From contig CM070876.1 of the NCBI GenBank assembly GCA_036365515.1, positions 102,238,310 through 102,302,309 of the forward strand: a stretch of DNA of 64,000 nt, written 5' to 3'. The notes below the pieces were generated by a model. It had not been told where the DNA came from, searched no databases, and saw only the letters and a list, made by a program, of their open reading frames with translations. Source of the DNA: Torymus aiolomorphi. Lineage: Eukaryota; Arthropoda; Insecta; Hymenoptera; Torymidae. Both the position numbers and the translations under genes were made by a program. This document shows positions 1 through 10,062 of the stretch, one piece after another (the stretch's first letter is position 1; each line of letters opens with the position of its first letter).

Positions 1-2
1 AG

Positions 3-968
3 GTCCTGAAGTCCGGAGCCGTCTTCAAGATGCCCCGCGATAAGATAACCAAGGCATTTATGTTCGACAGAAAATACCGGATCAGCCTGGCGGAGAGTTC
101 TGATTGGACAATGGGCCGGGAGAAGCTACCAGCCAATGGTGAAATCTGGTATACGGGTGGATCCAAAGGGGTAGAGGGAACAGGTGCCGGAGTCTACCGC
201 CGCAGGGGGGGCAGGGGATGCACCTTTCCACTGGGGCGGTACACGACGGTACTACAAGCTGAACTGGTAGGGGTGCTGAACTGCGCTCTCTGGGCAGAAG
301 CGGAGAGCGGTAAAGGGCACCTACATATTGGCACAGATAGTAGGAGCGCCATTGAGGCTCTTAGAGCGTACACAGCCACCTCGAGGCTAGTGTACGACTG
401 TTACCGGACCTTGAATCGGCTGGCAGATAGCCGTCCAATAAGCATTTTCTGGCTGCCGGGCCACGCAGGAATAAAAGGAAATGAAATAGCGGACAGGCTT
501 GCCAGGCAGGCGAGGAAGGAGGTCTTAACGGGTCCAGAACCGGCAACTGGAATATGCGACACAGTAATCAACGTGGAAATTGACAGATGGGTCGCTAAAA
601 AACATTCGGAGTCGTGGAAAAACGCCCAGGGATGTAGAACAGCCAAAACCTTCATCAAGGATTCAGAGATGGAGGGATGGGCAAAGCAAATACTCGCATT
701 GAGTAGGAAAAACGCAAAGGCCATGGTAGGGATCATAACCGGGCATGGTACTTTGCGGAAACACAGACACACGATGGGACTTGAGAAAGACCCGACTTGC
801 AGATTCTGTGGAAAGGAGGATGAGACGTCATTGCACGTTATTCTCGAATGCCCTGCACTAGTGGAGAGGAGGCGCCTGTACTTAGCTGACCCCTTTCCAC
901 TGGCAAATAACATCGAGGTGAGGGACGCCAAAAGAATTCTTCAATTTTATGAGAAGACAATGGGCTGA
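3..968 (+). CDS. Non-LTR retrotransposon ORF2 C-terminus (RNase H and zinc finger), 5' cut by window edge
   Basis: The frame is open from the first bases, so this is the tail of a longer polyprotein; the ATG at 30 is only the first Met in view. It encodes an RNase H fold: a strand-1 motif WYTGGSKG around codon 156-158, LQAELVGVL, TDSRSAIEAL, then WLPGHAGIKGNEIAD. Near the end CRFCGKEDETSLHVILEC is a CCHC zinc finger typical of the C-terminus of I/R1/LOA-group ORF2 proteins. The first catalytic Asp of RNase H (usual YTDGS) reads Gly here, so that nuclease is probably dead. The untranslated tail ends in a short run of TAA-like repeats near 1047-1060, which would suit an I-like element. Family assignment is inferred from domain order only. 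Confidence 0.85.
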   Translation, partial: VLKSGAVFKMPRDKITKAFMFDRKYRISLAESSDWTMGREKLPANGEIWYTGGSKGVEGTGAGVYRRRGGRGCTFPLGRYTTVLQAELVGVLNCALWAEAESGKGHLHIGTDSRSAIEALRAYTATSRLVYDCYRTLNRLADSRPISIFWLPGHAGIKGNEIADRLARQARKEVLTGPEPATGICDTVINVEIDRWVAKKHSESWKNAQGCRTAKTFIKDSEMEGWAKQILALSRKNAKAMVGIITGHGTLRKHRHTMGLEKDPTCRFCGKEDETSLHVILECPALVERRRLYLADPFPLANNIEVRDAKRILQFYEKTMG

Positions 969-1069
969 ATTCACCCGGAAACTGAGGGACGCCAAGGGAT
1001 TACCCATGCGTCTGGAGGCTACTTAACGTACCCCAACTCCTATCATTAATAATAATAAATGTAATATAG

Positions 1070-1375
1070 CCAATAATGGTGAGGAGTTCTAATTGTGTAC
1101 TGTCTGAAAAATCTAATTTTGAATTTGCAAAAATGAAGGGGTGCCCTCATGACCCTGCTGGTTATTTTATTATTAATGGACAAGAAAAAATTATTTTAAT
1201 AAAAGAACATACGCTTAGGAATAGAATTATATTAAAGAAGATAGTAAGAATATAGTACTACTCAAGAAAAAAAAACCAAACCAATATTAGCCTATGGAAG
1301 AGCAGGCAAATACTATTTACGAAACAATATTTTTCAAGATGTATCTATATATCCTCAACATGAAAATTTTTCATG
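1070..1375 (+). pseudogene. Fragment resembling RNA polymerase III second-largest subunit (RPC2/POLR3B)
   Basis: From 1070 a frame reads [11 protein letters not shown], then [18 protein letters not shown] and [14 protein letters not shown], which matches the conserved second-largest-subunit block around DPGGYFI-NG-EKVI-QE; RSSNCVL points to the Pol III subunit rather than Pol I or II. The frame stops at 1253-1255. One base over, the next frame reads TTQEKKTKPIL and GKYYLRNN, which resembles the following conserved block, ending at a TGA near 1375. The join drops about a dozen residues expected between the blocks, so this copy is frameshifted and internally deleted. An AG just before 1070 could be an old acceptor site. 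It lies directly 3' of the retrotransposon end. Only this fragment was recognised; a full host gene is not visible here. Confidence 0.68.
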
Positions 1376-1675
1376 AGATATAATTTTAGAAGAATATTAA
1401 AAATTTGTCTTCATATTTGACAGGACTAATAGAGGACTTGGATGTCAATGAGGAAAATGACAGTTTCATTGCTTTCAATTAATAACACATAAAACAAACA
1501 ACAACTAAGATTTTTATTTAGACAGTATTGAACTCAAAGTACGAAAAAAGCATTATGTTTTGAAATAAGTTTTTCAAAATAAGAAAAGAAAATTGTGATT
1601 TTCATAGTTCGTCTATCTAGTTGAAAATTATATTGATAATAAAAATGTTGTGATTATTAAAAAATGGCATCTAAT
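1376..1675. other. AT-rich spacer, no gene seen
   Basis: No open frame of useful length and no recognised element. It could hold more of the polymerase-like relic, but I could not align it. Confidence 0.6.
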
Positions 1676-2262
1676 CAGTGTTTTGTGTAATAAATAAAAT
1701 AAAATACCGGTATGATGTGTTGCATGAAGTGCATATATAATCAAATATTATTGATAACAAATAACATAGTGATTAAAAAATGACATCTATTCAGTGTTTT
1801 GTGTAATATAAAAAAAATAAAATACTGGTAAAATATGTTGCGTGAAGTGTTATATCAAATTTTAAAACTTCTACGTAAAATCAGTTTGAAATGTTTTGAG
1901 AATAGAACAAGTGCGTATTAATAAATAATTATGTGTTATGAGATTCATAATGTTAATAATAAGCTTTTGTGTAGAAGAAAATATAGCTGAGTGACACGTG
2001 AGGTTATAAATATACAATATAATATTCAGTGTTTTGTCTAATAATAAATAAAATATAGTACTGGTATGACGTGTTACATGAAGTGTTTATAATCAAATTT
2101 TAAAACTTCTATTAAAAATCAGTTTCAAATGTTTTGAGAATAGAACAAGTGTGTATTAATAAATAATTACGCGTTATGAGATTTATACACTTCATAATAA
2201 GCTTTGTCATAGAAGAAAATATTGCTGAGTAACACGTGAGGATATAAATATACAATATAATT
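1676..2262 (+). repeat. Tandem repeat, about 235 bp unit
   Basis: The phrase CAGTGTTTTGTGTAATA followed by AAATAAAATA and TGGTAtgAyrTGTTrC recurs at 1676, 1792 and 2027. The last two are full units 235 bp apart, each continuing through TTTTAAAACTTCTA, GAATAGAACAAGTG and CACGTGAGG; the first is a partial copy. Sequence drift among units suggests age. No coding potential. Confidence 0.8.
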
Positions 2263-2568
2263 TATGATGCCTATTTGAAATATTGGTCTGAGAATTGATT
2301 TAAAAAGCATCTGTTATCTTTAAAAAACTTAGTGGATATCAGTGCTGTGCTGTTGTATATATTTATTAAAGAGTCAATTAAAAGATTATGTCTAATGAAT
2401 ATGGAAGTACTGAAAAGAGCAAAAATGATGTGTTATTGCGAAAATTTCAAGGAATGAAAGTGCTCAGTTAATCTATTTTACAATTCTCTCATGGTAGGAG
2501 ATGTCAAAATGTTTCAGAGAAGCTTTTAGTACATATTTTTATATACAAGATTCAGATAATAATAACGT

Positions 2569-2782
2569 TATTGAAGTAAATGCACAGACTTGTTTAATTG
2601 ATGTAATAAAAGATTTATTCGAGTATTATACACAAAGAAGGAGGACGTGCTTCCACGAGGCTTGGTCCTTACAGACTGTAGTGAATTTCGGTGGAACAAA
2701 TCGAGACTACACGTTCGATGCGCTCTAGCGACATCTACTGTAATTTAACGTAACTGTCCTGTTCAAACTTGATACTTTAACA
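2569..2782 (-). repeat. 3' LTR of copia element
   Basis: It starts TGTTAAAGTATC on the minus strand at 2782 and ends at 2569 next to the AACGT duplication. Aligned by eye to 6865-7075 it is about 97 percent identical. It carries an extra AAG near 2636. Confidence 0.93.
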
Positions 2783-2822
2783 CTCCCCCACAATTTGAGA
2801 ACAGGATTACATTTGACTTTAA

Positions 2823-3875
2823 TTATTTAAATGTTTCTAACATACCCATCTCTTTTCTAAACTTTTCGAATTTTTCTTTAGGTTGACCTTTTGTCATTAT
2901 ATCTGCAAGTTTTCTTTCTATCGAGATATATTTTACATTCATAATTCCTTTTTCAACCAGATCCTTAATAAAGTTATATTTGATATCTATATGCTTGAGA
3001 CGTTTATGTTCGTATTTAGTTAGTAGCTTTATACAGGATTGATTGTCCTCAAACATTAAAAAAGGTTCGCACATTACATTAAAACTTAATAGAACAGTTT
3101 TAAGCCAAAGAAATTCGGTGGCAGCATGTGCTAACACTACATATTCCGCCTCTGTAGACGAGAGTGCCACTGTCGTTTGCTGTTTAGCACCCCAGCAAAT
3201 CAAGTTATTGCCAAGAAAGAATACGTACCCTGAGGTTAATTTGCGATCAACAGCATTTCCCCAATCTGAGTCCGCGTATCCGGTTAAATTTATCTTTTCG
3301 CCCTTTTTATAGACTATACCTAGAGTTATCGTACCCTTAATATAGCGTAAAATACGTTTCAGTCCTTTCCAGTGACTAGTTTTGGGACGACTTTGGTATC
3401 TACTGAAATAGTTAACAGAAAAACACAAATCTGGTATAGTGGTTTGCGTGACATATAACAGGCAACCAACTAATTCCCTATACGGCTCATTTGTCAGATC
3501 TATGTCGTTTTTACAGTCATTGCTAATTTTAGTTTCAATCAGGGTTGTTACAGGTTTACAATCCTCCATGCCAAAACGTTTCAATAGTCTCTGTAAATAA
3601 TTACTTTGATTAAGATAAAGCCCACTATTAGTTTTCTCAATATTAATTCCTAAAAATGTACTCATTTCTCCCAAGTCTTTCATTTTAAATCTTGTTTTTA
3701 GCTTTTCTTTAACGCGATTAATTGTGATTTGATCTTTTCCGGCCAAAATGATGTCATCAACATACAACAATAAAAACATCCCCTGATTTTCATTAATTCC
3801 TATATACAAGCATTTGTCTGCATCAGATTTAACAAAATTCAGACTTACACTCTCTTGGAGCTTGTTTAAGCCCAC
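2823..3875 (-). CDS. Copia reverse transcriptase C-terminal half and RNase H
   Basis: About 350 residues. Reverse transcriptase motif C is present as LLLYVDDIILAG near residue 40, and the RNase H part shows GYADSDWGNAVDRKLTSGYV, ALSSTEAEY and MFEDNQSC, with the usual Asp/Glu residues in place. It ends at the polypurine tract, as in other copia elements. The Met at its start is not real: the frame is the continuation of the preceding segment, joined through a frameshift near 3870 in the conserved CGLKQAPR region. Confidence 0.9.
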   Translation of the reverse strand: MGLNKLQESVSLNFVKSDADKCLYIGINENQGMFLLLYVDDIILAGKDQITINRVKEKLKTRFKMKDLGEMSTFLGINIEKTNSGLYLNQSNYLQRLLKRFGMEDCKPVTTLIETKISNDCKNDIDLTNEPYRELVGCLLYVTQTTIPDLCFSVNYFSRYQSRPKTSHWKGLKRILRYIKGTITLGIVYKKGEKINLTGYADSDWGNAVDRKLTSGYVFFLGNNLICWGAKQQTTVALSSTEAEYVVLAHAATEFLWLKTVLLSFNVMCEPFLMFEDNQSCIKLLTKYEHKRLKHIDIKYNFIKDLVEKGIMNVKYISIERKLADIMTKGQPKEKFEKFRKEMGMLETFK

Positions 3876-4254
3876 ATAAAGTCTTATTTAACTTACAGAC
3901 TTGGTTTTCTCTTATAATTATTCCTGGAGGAGCTTTCATGAAAATTGTTTCACGTAGTTCTCCATGCAAAACTGCATTTTCAACATTAAGCTGACATGTA
4001 AATAAATTTTCTTCAACTATAATAGACAATAAAATTCTTAGGGTAGTGAGTCTTGCGACTGGTGCTACGTTTGATTGTAGTCAAACCCCTTTTTCTGCGC
4101 ACAGCCTTTGGCAACTAACCTAGCTTTATACTTACTTACATTACCATTACTGTCTCGCTTGATTTTGAAAATCCATTTACAGTCTAATTGTGTAATTGCC
4201 TTACTTTCGGTAGGTGCATTTACAATTGTCCATGTATTATTTTAGTTAGCGAAT
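3829..4254 (-). pseudogene. Copia reverse transcriptase N-terminal part, frameshifted
   Basis: Minus-strand frames here read NTWTIVNAP, then CKWIFKIKRDSNGNVSKYKA and RLVAKGCAQKKGFDY, the copia-type start of reverse transcriptase, and then QLNVENAVLHGELRE and CGLKQAPR. The catalytic Asp of motif A (usual QMDVK) is Asn. Breaks lie between 4030 and 4257, one of them at a GA-dinucleotide run that looks like slippage. The element could not make an active enzyme as it stands. Confidence 0.85.
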
Positions 4255-5556
4255 CTAACTCTCTCTCTCAACTACATCCATCCACTCAGTCTTATTCTCA
4301 CTCTTTTGAATATCTTCGTATGATTCTGGTATGACTTCAACATATATTTCTGCATTCATAGCTAGTACTGTATATTCTTCCAAATACTTTGGTTTACTAC
4401 TTTGCCGTAAACTTCTTCTAAGTGTATTTTCAGAATCTTGTCCAGTTTCAGTTTCTTCTTCTTCACTATTTGAGTTCAGCTTATCTTTAGTTTTTAAATT
4501 TCTTTGGTCATTATTCAATTCTCCTTTGTCCTTCTCAACGGGTTCTGTGCTTAAAGGTACCTCTTCATCTGGTAACCAGTCCTCACTGTTTGAAAGGTTA
4601 GACTGAAACTTGTTTCCTTCAAACTCGATATCACTTCCAAATACTATGCGATTTGATTTCAAGCTCCACAGACGATACCCGTTCGGGCAGTACTCCATCA
4701 TTAAGCACTTTTCCGTTCTTGATTCAAATTTTCCAGTTATCAAATCTTTGGGTATTCTTAAGTGTGCGATACAGCCAAAAACCTTTAACTTGCTGTACTT
4801 TGGCTTTTCTCCGTACCATAGAGATGCTGGTACGCTTTTATCAAGAGCTGTCGTCGGTATTCTGTTTATTACATAAACAGCTGTTCGAACTGCCTCCGTC
4901 CATAACGTTTTGTTTACTTTGCTTTCAAGTAACATGCAGCGTGCTTTGTCCAAAATATTGCGATTCATACGCTCAGCTACCCCATTTTGCTGAGGCGTAT
5001 ATCTAATGGTAAATTCGAACTGAATCCCTTTACTCTCAAAGAACTGCTTCATTTCCGTAGATATACACTCTCGCCCGTTGTCACAGTGAAAATGACTGAT
5101 TTTTGTTCCAAAGTGGGCTGTTGACATTGCTTCAAACGTTTTAAAATACTGAAACGTTTCGGACTTTGCTTCCATAAGATAAACTACCGTGAAGTGTGTA
5201 AAATCGTCTATAAAGGTAACTATATACCGTTTGTTATCATGTGATGTTGGGTTGATCGGTCCGATTACGTCACTATGTACTAATTGCAGGGGACAACTCG
5301 CCTTCGTGCGAGGCTGATTATGCGGTAATCGCGTCTGCTTACCTTCAATACATACTTCACACTTTTCGGGCAGTTCATTATTATTCAGGTTTATTCCTAT
5401 ATCTACGCCACTAAGCTTCTTGAGATTTTCACGGCTCAGATGCCCAAACCGCTTATGCCAGACCTCACTCGTTGCACACGTGTTCACCGATTCTCGGATT
5501 TCTTTTAAATCTAGCTTATACAGATTAACTGTTTTATCTACAGGTGCCAACGCCAC
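4255..5556 (-). CDS. Copia integrase with GAG-pre-integrase domain
   Basis: The N-terminus carries the HHCC zinc-binding domain (WHKRFGHLSRENLKKL, then CEVCIEGK). The catalytic core follows with HSDVIGP, HCDNGRE and NGVAERMN supplying the D, D and E. The C-terminal third is acidic and Ser/Glu rich, then reads LRRSLRQSSKPKYLEEY, the usual linker into reverse transcriptase. The stop at 4255 comes from a frameshift within the linker, so the natural product is a fused polyprotein. This is the best preserved part of the element. Confidence 0.92.
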   Translation of the reverse strand: MALAPVDKTVNLYKLDLKEIRESVNTCATSEVWHKRFGHLSRENLKKLSGVDIGINLNNNELPEKCEVCIEGKQTRLPHNQPRTKASCPLQLVHSDVIGPINPTSHDNKRYIVTFIDDFTHFTVVYLMEAKSETFQYFKTFEAMSTAHFGTKISHFHCDNGRECISTEMKQFFESKGIQFEFTIRYTPQQNGVAERMNRNILDKARCMLLESKVNKTLWTEAVRTAVYVINRIPTTALDKSVPASLWYGEKPKYSKLKVFGCIAHLRIPKDLITGKFESRTEKCLMMEYCPNGYRLWSLKSNRIVFGSDIEFEGNKFQSNLSNSEDWLPDEEVPLSTEPVEKDKGELNNDQRNLKTKDKLNSNSEEEETETGQDSENTLRRSLRQSSKPKYLEEYTVLAMNAEIYVEVIPESYEDIQKSENKTEWMDVVERES

Positions 5557-5806
5557 TGTATTTTTCCTTTAATTATTAGGCCTCTATTATTTTCAAAAAC
5601 AATCTTGTATCCATTTAAATCCAATTTTCGAGCTGAAATGAGATTGTTTGCTAAACCATTCACTGAGGGTGCAGTTATTGTGATTTGAGTTTGTACACCT
5701 TTGACCACACTAATCACTGTGAGCTCCCCCATTCGATCGGCCACTAACATTGTTCCCTTTTTGGCTACCTTTATTTTAACTGGACACGACAACTTTCTGA
5801 CGTTTG
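5538..5806 (-). pseudogene. Copia protease C-terminal part
   Basis: Reads VADRMGELTVISVVKGVQ and NLISARKLDLNGYKIVFENN, the segment between the aspartic protease active site and the zinc domain of integrase in copia polyproteins. It is in a different frame from the active-site segment upstream and from integrase downstream, so two frameshifts bracket it. Confidence 0.8.
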
Positions 5807-6756
5807 TTAAGACAACATCTCCACGTATAAGGTTTCAGTCGCGCCAGAGTCGAGATAGAAATTCGAGCCGTCATGGCCGTTGTCGTCAACATATACAGTT
5901 TCTGCGGTAAAACAGTAGGCATGTTCCGAATCATGATTTTCTACCTTACCATCCGACGTTAAATTTGCTGATGCACCCGTTTTCGAGTTCGTTCCTTTAA
6001 CTTTACAATCCGCGCGTTTATGGCCTTGTAAAACACACCCGTAACAGTTGAATTTGAACTTTCCGGATTTTGGTTTCCGCGAATTTGTTTGCGCTGCAAA
6101 CACGGTTGATGATTCTGAGTTAAATTTACTCTTTTTCTTCACATCACCCCACTTCGCTTCTTCATCCAACAACCGACCTTTCACAAAACTCAAATCAAGT
6201 TTTTCCACATTCAACGTCTCAATCACAGTTACGATATTGTCATATTCACTCGGCATTGTAATTAACAGATGGCAAACAATATCTGTTTCATCCATTTTAG
6301 CACCAGTCATTTTCAGGTCACGTATCAATTCGTCAAATGAGAGAAAATGATCTGCCAGGAACTCTTTCGATGCACAAAACTTCATTGTGAGTAGTTTTTT
6401 CCGTATTAACAACTGACTCGCAATTCCCTTTCTTTCAAATGTTCCTGTCAGGGACTTCCATATATCAAATGCAGTCATTTTTTCTTCACGTACTCCAGAT
6501 GACTATCTGCTATGCGTTGTACAATTTGATTTCGACATTTCCTGTCTTTCTTCGCCCAAACCTCAAGCTCCTTCTCTTTCTCTACTTTCATAGCAGCCGT
6601 GTCTGCACCCAAGAACTGAACCCTGTCCACATACGGCATTTCGGTTAGTTCTAATAACTCCAATTCTGTCAGAAGTGTCTCGATTCGGAACTTCCAGTTT
6701 CCAAAATTCGAACCATCAAACAATGGTATTTTATAGTTTTTGACACTGTCCGCCAT
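5807..6756 (-). pseudogene. Copia gag and protease active site
   Basis: The start MADSVKNYKIPLFDGSNFGN is typical of insect copia gag; translation runs to 6475, then continues in another frame (DIWKSLTGTFERKGIASQL) through an A-run near 6477-6484, where a single slip broke the frame. Further on CYGCVLQGHKRADC is a CCHC knuckle, and FYLDSGATE is the aspartic protease motif. The first ATG at 6754-6756 lies about 110 bp inside the 5' LTR, consistent with the usual short leader. Confidence 0.88.
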
Positions 6757-6864
6757 CTTTCCAGCCAGTCAGTGCACCGAGAGATAATTGTTCTTACTTG
6801 CACCTCTTTCCCACAGAAAAATTTTTATTACACAATTTTCGTTAGGAGCGCTGGGCCCATAACC

Positions 6865-7075
6865 TATTGAATTAAATGCACAGACTCGTTTGATTGATGT
6901 AATAAAAGATTTATTCGAGTATTATACACAAAGGAGGACGTGCTTCCACGAGGCTTGGTCCTTACAGACTGTAGTGAATTTCGGCGGAACAAATCGAGAC
7001 TACACGTTCGATGCGCTCTAGCGACATCTACTGTAATTTAGCGTAACTGTCCTGTTCAAACTTGATACTTTAACA
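6865..7075 (-). repeat. 5' LTR of copia element
   Basis: Partner of the repeat at 2569-2782. On the minus strand it starts TGTTAAAG at 7075 and ends CAATA at 6865, immediately before the initiator tRNA-Met-type primer site. Confidence 0.93.
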
Positions 7076-7600
7076 AACGTTTAATTCATCAACTGGTTGT
7101 GTTTTTAGTTTTACAAGATTATCTGTATGATGAAAAAAAAACCGTTGCCAATTCATTGGGCCGCAGCTTCCTCAAAATAATTTATTGATTCCTTTTATTA
7201 AATTAAAATTCAAAAAATAAATTTTTCACGAAAAAATTTGAAAAATTTTATGGAAAATATTAACTTGTAATTGTTTCATGGCTATTCATTGCTGTTCCAT
7301 TTATAATTTATTTTTTTGTGATTTTAATTCTTGTATGGAATGGAAAACAATCGCAAATACAAACTCTGATGAAGTACTATTCTTCATCAAACTTTTCTTC
7401 AAGTCCACTATCAACGGCATCTCGTGGTATATTAGATAGAAATAAAAAACTCGTAGCTTCCTCAAATTAATTTTTTGATTCCTTTTATTAAATTAAAATT
7501 CGAAAAATAAATTTTTCACGAAAAAAATTGGAAAAATTTTATGGAAAATATTAACTTGTAATTTTTTCATGATAACTAAAAAATTTTTCTTTTTAGAAAA
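7076..7600. repeat. AT-rich DNA with a duplicated block of about 115 bp
   Basis: Positions 7164-7275 and 7452-7570 are near-identical, both starting GCTTCCTCAAA and containing TTGATTCCTTTTATTAAATT and ATTTTATGGAAAATATTAAC. The GCTTCCTC start is shared with the hairpin of the dispersed repeat downstream. No gene. Confidence 0.7.
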
Positions 7601-8371
7601 TATAAATATTTTAATTCTCTTTCAAATGCTACCCATCCCATTCAGATACACAGAGCCATCCTCAAGAAATACATTTTAAAAATGTCTAGAAATATTTTAA
7701 CCTCAAATATCTCTGAAATTTATGAACCAATCATTTTGCCAAAAGAACTCATCCGAGAACTATCAATAACATACCTCTACAATGAATTTTGAAGCGAATA
7801 AGACAATTTTACTCTTGTAATAGTTGAACATATAAAACTCATTTTTTTCATTTTTCAATTTTTATGTTTTTGTTAATAACAATAGAACCGTGATAGCTAG
7901 AGAATTAATTTTTTTATAAAATACAGGTAATTTAATTCTCTTTCGAATGCCACCCACCCCATTTAGATACATAGAACTGTTCTCGAGAAACTACGATTTA
8001 AAAAAAATTGAAAAAAATTTTAACCTCAAATATCTCCGAAATTTATGGATCAAAATATAACCTATTTACAAAAAATTACGTTTTCATCAATAACTTATGA
8101 CGAAATATAGCTACCGACTTTTTTTTTTTAAATTGTAGATAATTTTATCCTATATACAGAGAATTCATGATATATAAACAATATTTGTTCTAAATATTAA
8201 AAAAATCGAAAATAAAAATTTTGAAAATTAAAAAATGGCTATAAAAAAAAATTAAATTTTACAAAAATAGAATATTGACCCCAATTGTGGAAGCAAAATC
8301 TAAAAAAAATGATCACTCTCCTGTTAAAATCGGTCGAGTAGATCATGAGATATCAGCGTATACGGACATAA

Positions 8372-8455
<84 letters not shown>

Positions 8456-8580
8456 CCATACGGACATTTTCTAAAGATAGTGTATTTCGATTCCAAATTT
8501 GCTAAATAACATTTCTAACACATTATCTCATAAACTTTTTTTTTTACTATCACAAAGCTTCCTCTAGGAGGAAGCAAAAT
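7600..8580 (+). repeat. Dispersed AT-rich repeat, copy A, with 3' hairpin
   Basis: Internal phrases such as TTTTAACCTCAAATATCTC recur here and in copies at 8985-10062 and 36530-47703. The copy contains a (CA)n tract, then CATACGGACATTTTCTAAA, then ends in the perfect palindrome GCTTCCTCTAGGAGGAAGC (8562-8580) and AAAAT. The left end is not resolved. No protein is encoded. The superfamily is unknown. Confidence 0.7.
8373..8454 (+). repeat. (CA)n microsatellite
   Basis: About 40 uninterrupted CA units inside repeat copy A. The apparent His-Thr protein across it is an artefact. Confidence 0.95.
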
Positions 8581-8984
8581 AATCTAAAATTGTGCTTTGA
8601 TTGCATTTACAATGAAAATTATTGTATGGGAGACATAACGGATTTATGTTTATCTTTGTTTAAATAAAAGAAACTAGTCTTTAACAGCATGTATATAGTT
8701 ACAATTTATCTTCTGCTTCTTAAAAAAATACATTTAGTGATAATTTATTACAAGCTAACCAATCACCAACATATTAAAGGTAGAAAATTTTTTGACATCA
8801 TTGGATGCTATTTCAACTAAATTGAGAGTCTGTGATAATAACTATTTCTCTCTGGAATTGTTAAATTCGTCTCACCTCTTACTTCCGGAATGATGGGCCA
8901 TTACATTGCGATATGACGATCCATTAATAATATGTGGAGTGAACGAAATGATTTAGTAAAATGCAAAAAAACGATATCAAACAA

Positions 8985-9857
8985 ATGTTTTAACCTCAAA
9001 TATCTCTGAAATTTATGTATCAATCATTTTGCCTAAAGAACTCAGCCGAGGGCTACCCAACATCTATCACCATAAGAAATTTTAAAGCAATTAAGACAAT
9101 TTTACTCCCGCAATCGTTGGATATACAAAACTCATTTTCTTCATTTTTTAAGCTTTACGTTTTTGCTAATAACAAAAGAACCGTGATAGCTAGAAATAAA
9201 ATTTTAGTAGCAAATTTAGGTATTTTAATTCTTTTTCCAATGACACCCATCCGATTCAGATACATGAAGCCGTTCTCGAGATATTACGATTTAAAAAAAA
9301 GGTTAAAAAAATTTTAATTTCAACGAACTTAGCCGAGAGCTATACAAAATTTACCTCTTTGGGGAATTTTGAAGGGATTAAGTCAGTTTTACTCCAGTTA
9401 TCGAGCGACAACGGAAATTAATTTTTTTCATTTTTCAATTTTTTTCTCAAAAACTAACCAAAAGAATTGGTCCAAATTTTCACAGATTATAGCTATTTAT
9501 ATTCTGCATTATCATGATTTTTCTCCAAAAAATTGACCGTTTAGATTGGGAGTTATGATCTTTTTAAAAAAACAAACAAGTTTTTGTTAATAACAAAAGA
9601 ACCGTGATAGCTAGAGAATTTTTTTTTTAAATATAAGTTTTTTTATGCTCTTTCGAATGCAACCCACCCGGCTCAAAAATTTAAATCAAATCATTAAAAA
9701 AAAACAAAAATAATTTTTTCGAAAATCAAAAATTCGACATAAAACAAAAATGAATCGGTGAATCATAAAAAATAATTTTCTTCCCGAATTCGGAATAAAA
9801 AACAAAAAAAATGAGCCCCACCTGGTTAAAATCGAAAATGGGTCCGGAGATAAAGCG

Positions 9858-9897
<40 letters not shown>

Positions 9898-10062
9898 GCA
9901 CGCACACACACACACGCGCGCGTGCGCGCACACACGCACAAACACACACACAGACATTTTCTAAAATCATGTGATACAAACTTCTACACCTTTAATCATG
10001 TTTCTAGAGAAATTTAACGAAACTTAAAATTTTACTATTACAGAGCTTCCTCTAGGAGGAAC
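8985..10062 (+). repeat. Dispersed AT-rich repeat, copy B
   Basis: Same order as copy A: TTTTAACCTCAAATATCTC near 8989, an internal part with CTCAAAAACTA, a CA/CG microsatellite at 9860-9952, ACAGACATTTTCTAAAATCA, and a terminal hairpin GCTTCCTCTAGGAGGAACC with one mismatch. Adjacent to copy A in the same orientation. Confidence 0.7.
9860..9952 (+). repeat. CA/CG-rich microsatellite
   Basis: Alternating CA interrupted by CGCG blocks; alternating purine-pyrimidine DNA of this kind can adopt Z-DNA. Part of repeat copy B. Confidence 0.9.

Larger units (their letters stand above)
2569..7075 (-). mobile_element. Copia-type LTR retrotransposon, full length, minus strand
   Basis: Two direct repeats of 214 and 211 bp flank gag, protease, integrase, reverse transcriptase and RNase H in copia order on the minus strand. 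Outside the LTRs the 5 bp AACGT is duplicated at 2564-2568 and 7076-7080. A purine tract (minus GTGGGGGAG) abuts the 3' LTR at 2783-2791, and minus GGTTATGGGCCCAG abuts the 5' LTR at 6851-6864. That primer site is the one used by Drosophila copia, which primes with an internal fragment of initiator tRNA-Met. The LTRs differ by five substitutions and one 3 bp indel, so the insertion is fairly young, yet the coding frame has several breaks. Confidence 0.95.

Noticed and set aside
2330..2530. More of the RNA polymerase III-like relic
   Set aside because: Weak resemblance only (DISAVLLYIFIKESIKRL); could not be aligned with confidence.
2501..2728. 75-residue ORF at the left copia border
   Set aside because: Most of it is the LTR read backwards; the first 23 residues are flank and may be older decayed coding DNA.
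8562..8580. Helitron 3' end
   Set aside because: A terminal hairpin is present but no CTRR end, no 5' TC and no Rep/helicase gene.
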